Counted from the stretch's first letter, positions 7,556-15,420 are shown. The stretch: DNA of 64,000 nt from Pseudomonas sp. CFBP 13711 (GCF_014842265.1 NZ_JACYVI010000004.1:62001-126000); one strand, 5' to 3'. Notes: a model not told the origin generated them from the letters alone. A program made the numbers and translations.

Positions 7556-8632
7556 TCAATACTGCACGGGGCCAAAGTGTCCTCTATATCCGACCTGAGT
7601 GAGTACCAAACGATTAATGCATTGGATGCTTACCAGGTCGTTCTCCAGCGGACGTCCAAACAAGGCAAAATTTTTGATTGTGTATGCCTCTGCGTATTTT
7701 TCCCGATCAGGGTGACAGCGCCGCAGCGACATGCCATAGGCGGTTTCAAAAGGATGGCCGCCAGTGCGAATCAAACTAAAGAACGACGGGTAAATTATGC
7801 CGTCGAAGCCCGCTTCTTTGGCTGCTAATGCGATTGCTCTGGAAATCTCGTAGGAGTGGGAACGTGCCAGGAAGAGCATATGGATAGCCATATCCAAGCT
7901 TTCGAACTCCGTCACATCTTCTTCGAGTAGGTGAGTAAGATCCAAAAGCCGTAAGTTCCGCTTGGGCTCCAGGGTAGCAACGTAGATGTCGTCATCTGTC
8001 GATGCTCGACATTCATGGATGCAAACGTCGATGTCCTGCGATCCGTACATGATAGGAAAGCCTGGCGAATCGAGTCGCCCCTTTCCAGCGAGTGCAATAG
8101 GTGGGCTGTCGTACTCTATCGGATCACCTGGACGTTGTGGGCAGATTCGTAGGCGATAAAATTTCTGCCCCATTTGAAGTGTCTTTTCTGGGTATTCCTT
8201 CATTACGCGCTTGATGATTTTCGACCGCTTCGATTCGTCCTGAAGATCCTTGAGTGGCTCGACTTCGCCAACCATCCAAAGGCGTGGGCCGTAGTAGAAG
8301 AAGCCAATCTGACCAGCCTCCTCAAGAAGCCTGATGTCATCTTTGAGCCAGATCGAGGGCGATATATCGCTCCTCCCAAAGTGATGCTCGTTGCACTGAA
8401 TAACAGGCGCTGCACCGTAGTCGCAACGGACGGTAGTACCACCCACAAAAAAACGCCATGCAAGAGCCTCAATAAGCTCCTTCGTCAGCTTTCGGCCTTC
8501 TTGGCTGTGGCAGTTCGGACATTTCACATGCTCCTCGGTGCCGAGCTTGAATGCATCTATCCGCAGTCCTTCATCCGTGAAGCATTCAGAACAAAGGAGG
8601 GTTTGATTCGACTTCGCAGTTTCTTCTGCCAT
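7556..8632 (-). CDS. RES-domain protein with N-terminal zinc ribbon
   Basis: A 358-residue protein. The N-terminus has two CxxC pairs (C14/C17 and C38/C41), a zinc ribbon. Residues about 45-150 are helical and may correspond to the HEPN/RES-associated N-terminal region. From about 155 a RES domain follows: FYRLRICP (R160/R162), then CIHECR (E207) and YPSFFS (S283), the R-E-S triad that names the family. RES toxins such as MbcT are NAD+ phosphorylases; other RES proteins are larger and lack an antitoxin. There is no Xre-type antitoxin gene next to it. It lies downstream of the PIN-like gene on the same strand, separated by 314 bp. Function in NAD depletion or defence is inferred. Confidence 0.8.
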   Translation of the reverse strand: MAEETAKSNQTLLCSECFTDEGLRIDAFKLGTEEHVKCPNCHSQEGRKLTKELIEALAWRFFVGGTTVRCDYGAAPVIQCNEHHFGRSDISPSIWLKDDIRLLEEAGQIGFFYYGPRLWMVGEVEPLKDLQDESKRSKIIKRVMKEYPEKTLQMGQKFYRLRICPQRPGDPIEYDSPPIALAGKGRLDSPGFPIMYGSQDIDVCIHECRASTDDDIYVATLEPKRNLRLLDLTHLLEEDVTEFESLDMAIHMLFLARSHSYEISRAIALAAKEAGFDGIIYPSFFSLIRTGGHPFETAYGMSLRRCHPDREKYAEAYTIKNFALFGRPLENDLVSIQCINRLVLTQVGYRGHFGPVQY

Positions 8633-8731
8633 AGTCCTACCGTAGAAAATTTATGGGGGGAAACTCAAACTTTAGACCAAGCGGATCGCTCGGGTTTTGG
8701 GCTTAATTGAGCCCGGCTGCTAGGGTCCGAA

Positions 8732-8748
8732 TTTGGTCGAAAGCAGCC
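8732..8748 (+). repeat. Dispersed intergenic motif, copy 3
   Basis: TTTGGTCGAAAGCAGCC, one base different from copies 1 and 2, in the gap between the RES and PIN-like genes. Confidence 0.55.
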
Positions 8749-8874
8749 TTATTACCCGTTCACGCTGGATCGAAAACTGTCAGTTCACCCATTAGCCGCT
8801 TCATTGCAAACACTCGCTATCAGTTGGAAAGTGAGACTGCCGACAGTGTTGGCATCTTACATATTTAACTCTCG

Positions 8875-8927
8875 AACTCTAGACATCCACCTATCCTGCT
8901 AAGCAGGCTAGGTGGATGTCTAGAGTT
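8875..8927. repeat. 53-bp near-perfect palindrome
   Basis: AACTCTAGACATCCACCTA (8875-8893) is perfectly complementary to 8909-8927. Inside it CCTGCT pairs with AGCAGG around a single A at 8901. Only one opposed base pair (8894/8908) mismatches, so the arms are 26 bp. It begins 20 bp beyond the stop codon of the PIN-like gene. No T run follows on either strand. It could be a transcript-end hairpin, a protein-binding site or a small mobile or recombination relic. Confidence 0.85.
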
Positions 8928-8946
8928 AGATGATCGAAGCTCCCCG

Positions 8947-10359
8947 TTATTCGAGACCGTCGGCTAAATTATCATGAGAAGGGCTCACCCCAATGTCCAT
9001 CAAGTCATCGTATACAATCCACTCTATGGGGAAGAACTCTTGTGGATCCGAGTTAAAGTGCCCAACAATAATTCCGGTGGAAGCATGTGAGGAAATCGAA
9101 TAGTGTTTCCTCATCAATCCGATTGTCTCCTCGACATCTAGCTCATCCAAGCACGCGTAAACAATAATCACCGCGTCAAGTTTGTTTTTAGTTAACTGAT
9201 AACTGGCCTGAGACTGAAGCAGTGGAAGCCGACGGAGTATTTGTGCTGCCAATCTCTTGCCTGGTAGCGGTTCGGCAATGATGCCCACTGTCTTGTCGTT
9301 TTTGTAGACAACAAAGTCTGGTTCTCTATAGCCGCTCAAAACTTCATAAGTGTAAATAGAGGCAACCCAATTCTGAACTGCAGCTTTTGCACTAGCATGA
9401 ACTTCATCCATGCCAACCCTAGAAGGCATGACCGCATTGTCTGATATATCCCTAACTTCCGTAAGGGTTTCGTCTGAGACGCTGGCCTTCAGCATTTGCT
9501 TAGCATGAGACAGGAACTGCTCTGGGGAATACATCAAGAAGTGCCGAACGCCTCCTAAGGAGATAGCCTCATTAATAAGCTCCGGTCGCGGACCGAGGAT
9601 TTTATTTGAATCTCCCTTCAGCCACCAATCCTCTTTTCGATCATCAGTAACGTATATCAGCCAGTTGCTTGATTCGGATTTAGCCTGTTCCAGCATTTGT
9701 CTCCATACTAAATAATCACCATATTTTCTTTTGTAAATTATACCGTTATGGAGGTATTCATCGGGCTGTGCTTTATCCTTTTCCTTATCCCTGTATCCCG
9801 GAGGAATCTTCAAATCATAGCGAGCTTGCGCCAACTTATAGAGACCATCTACATCTTTCTGCTCCGCGGGACTGGCCCCGACACGCCCTTCGAATAGCTG
9901 CTCTATTGCGTCCTTAATAAAATCTACAGAAGTAGGTGGTTGGTTTGCCTCCTCCAGCACCTTAAGCTCCTCAAGAAATCCGGTAATTGCATCATTTACT
10001 TTACTTTGGAGATCTTCTGTTCTGATCGACGAATGGCGCTTTCTAAGATTAAGATTCGCAATCCTGTTGTGCAGGTCGTCAACTGAAGTAATGACAACCT
10101 CGCGGACCTGTCGGTATTTTTGATGTTGCTCAGATATTACCCCAGAGCGGTTTCTGTAAAACTCGAGGGCTACATGATGAGGAATCCATATCCGCTTAGA
10201 CAATGATTTAAGGACGGTAATTAATTCATCACGTGTCGCCGCTTGATATCTGTAGAGGTTTAACAACACATTGGTGTCAAAAACCAAAAGCCCACGCTTC
10301 CAGGCGTCTTGATATTCTTTTTCTGTTAGCGCTTTGAATTCAGGAAATAAAGACTTCAT
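8947..10359 (-). CDS. PIN-like domain protein (DUF4935/PIN_8 type) with C-terminal extension
   Basis: A 470-residue protein with ATG behind AAGGATGG. Residues 22-34 (GLLVFDTNVLLNL) give the first PIN acidic residue D28. E66 in HVALEFYRNR, D215 in KYGDYLVWRQ and D239/D240 in VTDDRKEDWW complete a plausible acidic metal site. This layout, with a helical insert at about 85-200, is that of PIN-like DUF4935 nucleases. Residues about 320-470 form a separate domain of unknown type; REPDFVVYKNDKTVGIIAEP loosely recalls a degenerate PD-(D/E)xK core, which is only a guess. Base composition is clearly more AT-rich than the backbone, a sign of transfer. RNase activity and an antiphage role are inferred. 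Confidence 0.8.
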   Translation of the reverse strand: MKSLFPEFKALTEKEYQDAWKRGLLVFDTNVLLNLYRYQAATRDELITVLKSLSKRIWIPHHVALEFYRNRSGVISEQHQKYRQVREVVITSVDDLHNRIANLNLRKRHSSIRTEDLQSKVNDAITGFLEELKVLEEANQPPTSVDFIKDAIEQLFEGRVGASPAEQKDVDGLYKLAQARYDLKIPPGYRDKEKDKAQPDEYLHNGIIYKRKYGDYLVWRQMLEQAKSESSNWLIYVTDDRKEDWWLKGDSNKILGPRPELINEAISLGGVRHFLMYSPEQFLSHAKQMLKASVSDETLTEVRDISDNAVMPSRVGMDEVHASAKAAVQNWVASIYTYEVLSGYREPDFVVYKNDKTVGIIAEPLPGKRLAAQILRRLPLLQSQASYQLTKNKLDAVIIVYACLDELDVEETIGLMRKHYSISSHASTGIIVGHFNSDPQEFFPIEWIVYDDLMDIGVSPSHDNLADGLE

Positions 10360-10807
10360 CGTTCCATCCTTGTTTTGTGGCCAATCATATCAAAACCCAG
10401 GACAGCGATCGACAACACCTGCGCTCCGCTGTTGGCACCCAACTGACCAAATCGGGCTAAGCTGACGCATTCGAGGGCTAACCGGTCGTTCCATTGCAGG
10501 TCCCTAATACCTTTCGCCCGTCTATCGAGAATGCTACGGCACTTGGTTTCGGGTCGAGAATTCCGCAGAAGGAATCCGAGCGAGAGTTCATATTAAGATC
10601 AATAAGGTTATGGCCTGTGAGCCGCTGCAATTGAACCAATACAGACCGAGACCAGGGTGCCCTAAGGATCAAAAACTGCGCTCTTCAAATGGCAGCTCCT
10701 GGCCGATAGCGGCCGGTTGTCACCGGCGGCTTCGACCAAAAGCGGCCCTTAGCCTTATCGTATGCGTCCGGCAAAGTCATCTACCCAGCCCGGCAAAGCA
10801 AAGACAT
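10360..10807. other. Intergenic region upstream of the IS66 element
   Basis: No credible gene was seen; the short open frames here lack ribosome sites and protein-like sequence. It contains the PIN-gene promoter region. At about 10703-10750 there is a diverged, inverted copy of the dispersed motif, with the hairpin GCCGGT-TGTC-ACCGGC at 10712-10727. Confidence 0.5.
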
Positions 10808-10863
10808 GGTGTGCACTTAAATTTTAAGTGGGCACCAGTTCTAGCCTTTTAAGCGGGTATTTC

Positions 10864-11187
10864 ATGCAGCAGACGCGCCGTTCGTATTCCAAATCCTTCA
10901 AGGCCCAGGTCATTAAAGAGTGTGTCCAACCCGGCGCTTCGATTGCCAGCGTTGCCCTCAGCCATAGCCTTAACGCGAACCTTGTCCACAAATGGATTCG
11001 GGTGCAAGCACAGAAAAGCACGGCGCTCCAGCCTGCATTCATCCCGTTGCCTGTGCACGAAACAGGCCACGGATCCTCACCGAATATCAGCATTGAGATT
11101 CTGCACCCGCGCGGTACCGTCAAAGTGAACTGGCCAACCGATAATGCTGCCGCCTGCACCGCATTCCTTCGAGAGCTTTTGCGATGA
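10864..11187 (+). CDS. tnpA: IS66-family accessory protein TnpA (IS66 Orf1)
   Basis: A 107-residue protein from ATG 10864. RSYSKSFKAQVIKECVQPGA and the following helix-turn-helix SIASVALSHSLNANLVHKWI are the DNA-binding part shared with IS3/IS66 orfA proteins. The C-terminal half, IEILHPRGTVKVNWP, is typical of IS66 TnpA. Its stop overlaps the tnpB start as ATGA, indicating translational coupling. An open frame extends 12 codons upstream but has no better start. Confidence 0.88.
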   Translation: MQQTRRSYSKSFKAQVIKECVQPGASIASVALSHSLNANLVHKWIRVQAQKSTALQPAFIPLPVHETGHGSSPNISIEILHPRGTVKVNWPTDNAAACTAFLRELLR

Positions 11188-11519
11188 TCCGCATCGACGC
11201 CATCTGGCTTGCCACCGAGCCCATGGACATGCGCGCCTGAACTGAAACGGCTCTGGCCAGAGTGATCGCGGTGTTCGGTGCGGCGAAGCCGCACTGCGCC
11301 TATCTGTTTGCCAATCGCCGCGCGACTCGGGTCAAAGTGCTGGTACACGATGGGATTGGTGTCTGGCTGGCGGCACGTCGCTTGAACCAAGGTAAATTTC
11401 ATTGGCCAGGTGTTCGGCAAGGCAGTGAATTGCAGTTGGATGTAGAGCAACTTCAGGCCTTGGTGCTTGGCCTGCCTTGGCAACGGGTTGGCGCTGGCGG
11501 TGCAATCACGGTGCTTTAG
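11184..11519 (+). pseudogene. tnpB: IS66-family tnpB (Orf2) with in-frame TGA
   Basis: Translation from ATG 11184 reads MIRIDAIWLATEPMDMRA and then hits TGA at 11238-11240. The frame continues TETALARVIAVFGAAKPHCA to 11519. IS66 TnpB proteins normally read MDMRAGTETALARV, so the glycine codon GGA has become TGA. The remaining sequence, including the FANRR and KVLVHDG blocks, is intact. TnpB is required for efficient IS66 transposition, so this copy is likely immobile unless complemented. Confidence 0.85.
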
Positions 11520-11579
11520 AAACTGTAATTAGCATCTTGGTTTGCTGTCGCAGACGGTCTGCTTGGTAAAATCCAAGGC

Positions 11580-13106
11580 ATGACTTCCTCACCCAATCTC
11601 GATCAAATGACTCCCGACCAACTGCGTGCATTCGCTACGCAATTGCTGTCGCAAGTCGAGACCATGGGCAAGAAGATCAACCGCGATCAAACGGTGATCG
11701 AGAAGCTGACCCTCGAGATCGCACAGCTCAAGCGTTTGAAGTTTGCCAAGCGCAGTGAGCAGATGAGTCCTGATCAGGCCAGCCGGCTTGATGACCTGAT
11801 CGATACTGATATCGCGGCGATTGAGGCCGAGCTTCAGGCGTTGCAAATAGCACCAGCGGCGACCGAGGAAAAGCAAAAGCCCAAGCGCACGACATTGCCG
11901 GCAGAATTTCCGCAAACGTTGATCCATCACGAACCAGACAACACTCACTGCCCATGCGGGTGCGCACTGAAACGCATAGGTGAAGATGTCAGTGAAAAGC
12001 TGGACTACACACCGGGCGAGTTTACCGTTGAGCGCCATGTTCGTGGCAAGTGGGTTTGCGATGACTGCGAAACGCTGATCCAGGCACCTGTGCCGCCGCA
12101 GGTCATCGACAAGGGCATCCCGACTGCCGGGTTACTTGCTCACGTCATGATTGCGAAGTTTGCTGACCATCTTCCGCTTTACCGTCAGGAATCGATTTTT
12201 GGTCGTGCCGGCTTGGCGATTCCACGCTCCACGTTGGCTCAGTGGGTTGGCATGACAGGCGTGCAGTTACAGCCCTTGGTCGATGCCTTGCGTGACGTAG
12301 TGATCGGGCAACAGGTCATGCACGCGGATGAAACACCCGTGCAGATGCTCGCTCCGGGCACCAAGAAAACCCACCACTCGTATGTTTGGGCTTATGCCAC
12401 CAGCCAGTTCTGCGACACAGCCGCTGTCGTCTACGACTTCAGCCCCAGCCGCGCTGGCGAGCATGCTCGTAACTTCCTTCAAGGCTGGAAAGGCAAGTTG
12501 GTCTGCGATGATTTTGGCGGCTACAAGGCCAGCTTCGAACTCGGCGTGACCGAGATCGGCTGCATGGCCCATGCCCGGCGCAAGTTCTTTGAGTTGCATG
12601 CAACCAACAAGCGCCAGATCGCCGAGCAGGCCCTGCACTACATCCAGCTGTTGTACGAAGTCGAGAGCGAAGTGCGTAACCTGGAGCCGGATTTACGGCG
12701 CCGAATACGGCAAGAAAAAGCCGGGCCGGTGATGGATAGGCTGCATGCCTGGATGATCGCGCAGCGTGATCTTGTGCCCGAAGGTTCGGCTATCAGCAGA
12801 GCACTCAATTACAGCCTCAAACGCTGGGCAGCGCTGTCGCGCTACCTCAATGACGGGGCTGTACCCATTGACAACAACTGGGCGGAGAACCAGATCCGGC
12901 CGTGGGCTCTTGGACGCAAAAACTGGCTCTTCGCCGGGTCGCTACGCAGCGGAAAACGGGCGGCGGCGATCATGAGCTTGATCCAGTCAGCGCGGCTGAA
13001 TGGTCATGATCCGTACACTTATCTAAAGGATGTTCTCACGCGCCTGCCGACGCAGCGGGCAAGTGAAATCGATCAGTTGCTGCCACATAGGTGGCAACCG
13101 GATTAA
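11580..13106 (+). CDS. tnpC: IS66-family transposase TnpC
   Basis: A 508-residue transposase. Residues 1-90 contain a leucine-zipper-like coiled coil and KFAKRSEQMSPDQ, the usual IS66 N-terminal region. CPCG (about 122-125) and CDDC (about 157-160) form the zinc-binding segment. The DDE catalytic region starts at MHADETPVQML, with the second Asp in LVCDDFGGYK and the Glu in DNNWAENQIRPW. The frame is complete and of normal length. It follows tnpB by 60 bp. Confidence 0.95.
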   Translation: MTSSPNLDQMTPDQLRAFATQLLSQVETMGKKINRDQTVIEKLTLEIAQLKRLKFAKRSEQMSPDQASRLDDLIDTDIAAIEAELQALQIAPAATEEKQKPKRTTLPAEFPQTLIHHEPDNTHCPCGCALKRIGEDVSEKLDYTPGEFTVERHVRGKWVCDDCETLIQAPVPPQVIDKGIPTAGLLAHVMIAKFADHLPLYRQESIFGRAGLAIPRSTLAQWVGMTGVQLQPLVDALRDVVIGQQVMHADETPVQMLAPGTKKTHHSYVWAYATSQFCDTAAVVYDFSPSRAGEHARNFLQGWKGKLVCDDFGGYKASFELGVTEIGCMAHARRKFFELHATNKRQIAEQALHYIQLLYEVESEVRNLEPDLRRRIRQEKAGPVMDRLHAWMIAQRDLVPEGSAISRALNYSLKRWAALSRYLNDGAVPIDNNWAENQIRPWALGRKNWLFAGSLRSGKRAAAIMSLIQSARLNGHDPYTYLKDVLTRLPTQRASEIDQLLPHRWQPD

Positions 13107-13225
13107 TTACGAAAGACAGGATGCCCGGGCGGACACCTGTGTAGAAAAGTTGTCTTTCGGGAAATCTTAAAAAGCGATGATGTATTGTCAGTCGCTAGGA
13201 CTAGATCGATTCCAAAGGGATGAAA

Positions 13226-13795
13226 ATGACATTACCTGGCGAAAGGTTGGTCAGGATAGCAATGGCCAATCCAATAAACGCTGAAATCACCTCACGCTTA
13301 CCTTCACTCGGTTTGAATCAATGCATGCTCACTGCGGGATGCCTGTTCCAAGCCGTCTGGAATCATCAGTCGCACCTGCCGTCGGATTGGGGTGTGAAGG
13401 ATTACGACGTTTTTTACTTCGATAGTGATCTGTCTTGGGAGGCTGAAAATGAGGTCATCAACTCAGCTCAGTCTCTCTTCCAAGACCTTGAAGTTAACGT
13501 TGAGATCAAGAATCAGGCCCGCGTCCACCTTTGGTACAGTCAGCGGTTTGGCAGGTCTTATTCTCAGCTTCAGTCGGCAAAAGATGGTATTGATCGTTAC
13601 CTGATTGCCGGTACGTGTATTGGGCTAGACCCTGAAACGGGTGAAGTCTATGCGCCATATGGCCTGACCGACGTAGAGCAAGGCGTTCTTCGTATCAATC
13701 CGAAAAATCCTCAGCCAGACTTGTTCGACCAGAAGGCCAAAAGTTACCAAGCTCGTTGGCCTTGGCTCAGGATCATAGAACCTCACATTTCATGA
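13226..13795 (+). CDS. Nucleotidyltransferase-family protein (NTP_transf_6/DUF925 type)
   Basis: A 189-residue protein. I chose ATG 13226 because AAAGGG ends at 13219, six bases before it; the in-frame ATG at 13220 is too close. LTAGCLFQAVWNH is the nucleotidyltransferase GG-like helix region, and KDYDVFYFD provides the paired Asp residues of the active site. C-terminal YLIAGTCIGL, VYAPYGLTD and YQARWPWL are typical of this uncharacterised family. The downstream deaminase start overlaps its stop as ATGA, so the two are coupled. It sits 88 bp past the IS66 end. Substrate is unknown. Confidence 0.82.
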   Translation: MTLPGERLVRIAMANPINAEITSRLPSLGLNQCMLTAGCLFQAVWNHQSHLPSDWGVKDYDVFYFDSDLSWEAENEVINSAQSLFQDLEVNVEIKNQARVHLWYSQRFGRSYSQLQSAKDGIDRYLIAGTCIGLDPETGEVYAPYGLTDVEQGVLRINPKNPQPDLFDQKAKSYQARWPWLRIIEPHIS

Positions 13796-14286
13796 ACCCT
13801 GCGGATCATTACGGTATGCCTAACCCTTCTTCCAACACCGATTTCATGCGTCTTGCGCTCGCTCAGGGGCGATTAGCCTTACCTGAGTGCCTTCCGAACC
13901 CGCCGGTAGGTTGCGTGCTGGTAAAGGATAATTTGGTGATCAGCCAAGGCTACACACAGCCACCTGGGCTATATCACGCGGAAGCAATGGCGTTGAGCCA
14001 ATTACCTAGTGATTGCTCTGGGGTTACCGCGTTTGTCACGCTTGAGCCATGCTCCTTTCATGGTCGAACGCCGTCATGTGCGCTGGCACTGTTAAACAGC
14101 GGTGTCGAGAAAGTGTTTGTTGGGCTGCTTGATCCCGATCCGAGAAACTCGGGAGCGGGCATAAAAATGCTGCGAGATGCGGGCATTACTGTTGTTGTCG
14201 GGCTCTTGGCCGAGGAAGCCATTAAGGACTTGGGTGGTTTTTTCGTAAACAAACCAGGTGAATCAGTGGATCGCAACGATGAGTAG
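13792..14286 (+). CDS. Stand-alone RibD-type pyrimidine deaminase domain protein
   Basis: A 164-residue cytidine-deaminase-fold protein equivalent to only the N-terminal half of RibD. PNPPVGCVLVKD, YHAEAMAL (zinc ligand H62, catalytic E64) and LEPCSFHGRTPSC (zinc ligands C87 and C96) match the diaminohydroxyphosphoribosylaminopyrimidine deaminase motif. The C-terminal reductase domain of housekeeping RibD is missing. It is overlapped by the nucleotidyltransferase gene through ATGA. It may act in nucleotide-derived metabolite synthesis or modification rather than riboflavin supply; that is inference. Confidence 0.85.
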   Translation: MNPADHYGMPNPSSNTDFMRLALAQGRLALPECLPNPPVGCVLVKDNLVISQGYTQPPGLYHAEAMALSQLPSDCSGVTAFVTLEPCSFHGRTPSCALALLNSGVEKVFVGLLDPDPRNSGAGIKMLRDAGITVVVGLLAEEAIKDLGGFFVNKPGESVDRNDE

Positions 14287-14459
14287 ATCGTCTTAGCTCA
14301 TCGACATCGCAGCACAAGGTGGAATGCCGGACGGTTACGCCTTATCGAAGCGCTGAACCCAAAGACAACCCCCCCACGGAATCAGCAGCACACGCTTACC
14401 CCACCAGAACTTCCCACAGACCAAAGCAGTCACATCGCTAGTCCCGACGAGTGATGCGT

Positions 14460-14972
14460 ATGAGCCTCTTAGAGCAGGAAATGCAGGACCGTGAACACCC
14501 CGTGGCAGAGGACATTGCGCTGCAGCGCAAAGTCTGGAAGTTCCAGAGGGTTGGCTGGTATGTGCTGACAGCGGTGGTCATCCTGACATTGCTTGGTTTG
14601 TTTTCCAGAGGCCCGCTCAGCACGCTCGAGTCGGTGAGTGAGCAGGGTGACCTGACGGTGCAGTACGAGCGTTTCCACCGAGCGGGTGGGACCAATCCAA
14701 TGATCGTTCAGGCCACGGGGCAGCCGGGCAAAGAGGTCACACTGTCGATCAGCAAGCCTATGCTGGATGGCTTCAGCATCGAGTCTCTCCAGCCGCAGCC
14801 GGTCAGCTCGGTGGGCAGTCCCCAGGGTTTGAGCCTTACGTTTCCCACCGACAAGAGCGGGCACGTCACGCTCTTCATCTCATGGCGCAGCGACGGCATC
14901 GGGCTTTTCAAAAGTCAGATCAGTGTCGTGGGCGGCGGCCACATTCCAGTCACTCAGTTCATTTACCCATAG
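14460..14972 (+). CDS. Single-pass membrane protein of unknown function, upstream of DUF421 gene
   Basis: A 170-residue protein. GTG 14451 and ATG 14454 are in frame just upstream, but GACGAG at 14445-14450 is best spaced for ATG 14460. After a charged cytoplasmic stretch there is one transmembrane helix (VGWYVLTAVVILTLLGLF, about residues 32-49), then an extracytoplasmic beta-rich domain of about 115 residues. It ends 7 bp before the DUF421 gene. I do not recognise a named family; the pairing suggests a two-component membrane complex. Confidence 0.75.
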   Translation: MSLLEQEMQDREHPVAEDIALQRKVWKFQRVGWYVLTAVVILTLLGLFSRGPLSTLESVSEQGDLTVQYERFHRAGGTNPMIVQATGQPGKEVTLSISKPMLDGFSIESLQPQPVSSVGSPQGLSLTFPTDKSGHVTLFISWRSDGIGLFKSQISVVGGGHIPVTQFIYP

Positions 14973-14979
14973 GTGCTCA

Positions 14980-15420
14980 ATGGATGCCGTACTACGCGCG
15001 GGCGCGATTTATCTGGCACTGATGGTGCTCTTCAAGATTTCTGGCCGACGATCATTGGGGGAGCTAACGTCGTTTGATTTCGTGCTGCTGATGGTCATTG
15101 GCGAAGCCACCCAGCAAGCGCTGCTGGGCGATGACTTCTCCGTGACCAATGCGATTTTGGTCATCGTGACCTTAATGGTGATCGACATCGGGCTTTCCCT
15201 CGTCAAGCGGCGGTCCAAACGCTTGGCCAAGCTGATCGATGGGGGGCCGACGATCATCGTTGAAAACGGCGCTTTCCTGCGACATCGCATGCACGAGGCC
15301 CGTATTCAGGAAGACGACATCTTGGAGGCCGCACGAATAGAGCAGGGTTTCGAGCGGGTGGAGCAGATCAAGTACGCGATCCTTGAGCGGAACGGCACGA
15401 TCTCGATCATTCCTGCCTGA
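14980..15420 (+). CDS. DUF421 (YetF-like) membrane protein
   Basis: A 146-residue protein from ATG 14980. The first about 70 residues have three hydrophobic segments (AIYLALMVLFKISG, FDFVLLMVIGEA, AILVIVTLMVIDIGL). The rest is the soluble YetF domain with LAKLIDGGPTIIVENG and EDDILEAARIEQG. DUF421 proteins are linked to envelope or spore-membrane functions in Bacillus; the Pseudomonas role is unknown. It is tightly linked to the membrane protein upstream. Confidence 0.88.
   Translation: MDAVLRAGAIYLALMVLFKISGRRSLGELTSFDFVLLMVIGEATQQALLGDDFSVTNAILVIVTLMVIDIGLSLVKRRSKRLAKLIDGGPTIIVENGAFLRHRMHEARIQEDDILEAARIEQGFERVEQIKYAILERNGTISIIPA

Larger units (their letters stand above)
8633..8946. other. 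Intergenic region between the RES and PIN-like genes
   Basis: No convincing gene. It holds the dispersed motif copy at 8732-8748 and the long palindrome at 8875-8927. The RES promoter must lie here if the palindrome ends the PIN transcript. Confidence 0.6.
10808..13137 (+). mobile_element. IS66-family insertion sequence (tnpA, broken tnpB, tnpC); ends provisional
   Basis: Three genes in the order tnpA-tnpB-tnpC on one strand define an IS66 element. Possible terminal inverted repeats are GGTGTGCAC at 10808-10816 and GCGGACACC at 13129-13137, whose complement is GGTGTCCGC; they match at seven of nine positions. I could not find the expected 8-bp target duplication, so the exact ends are not established. 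Because tnpB is interrupted, the copy is probably not autonomously mobile. Confidence 0.75.

Noticed and set aside
10478..10672. Short minus-strand frame upstream of the IS66 element
   Set aside because: No ribosome site, no protein-like pattern, and it overlaps diverged repeat DNA.
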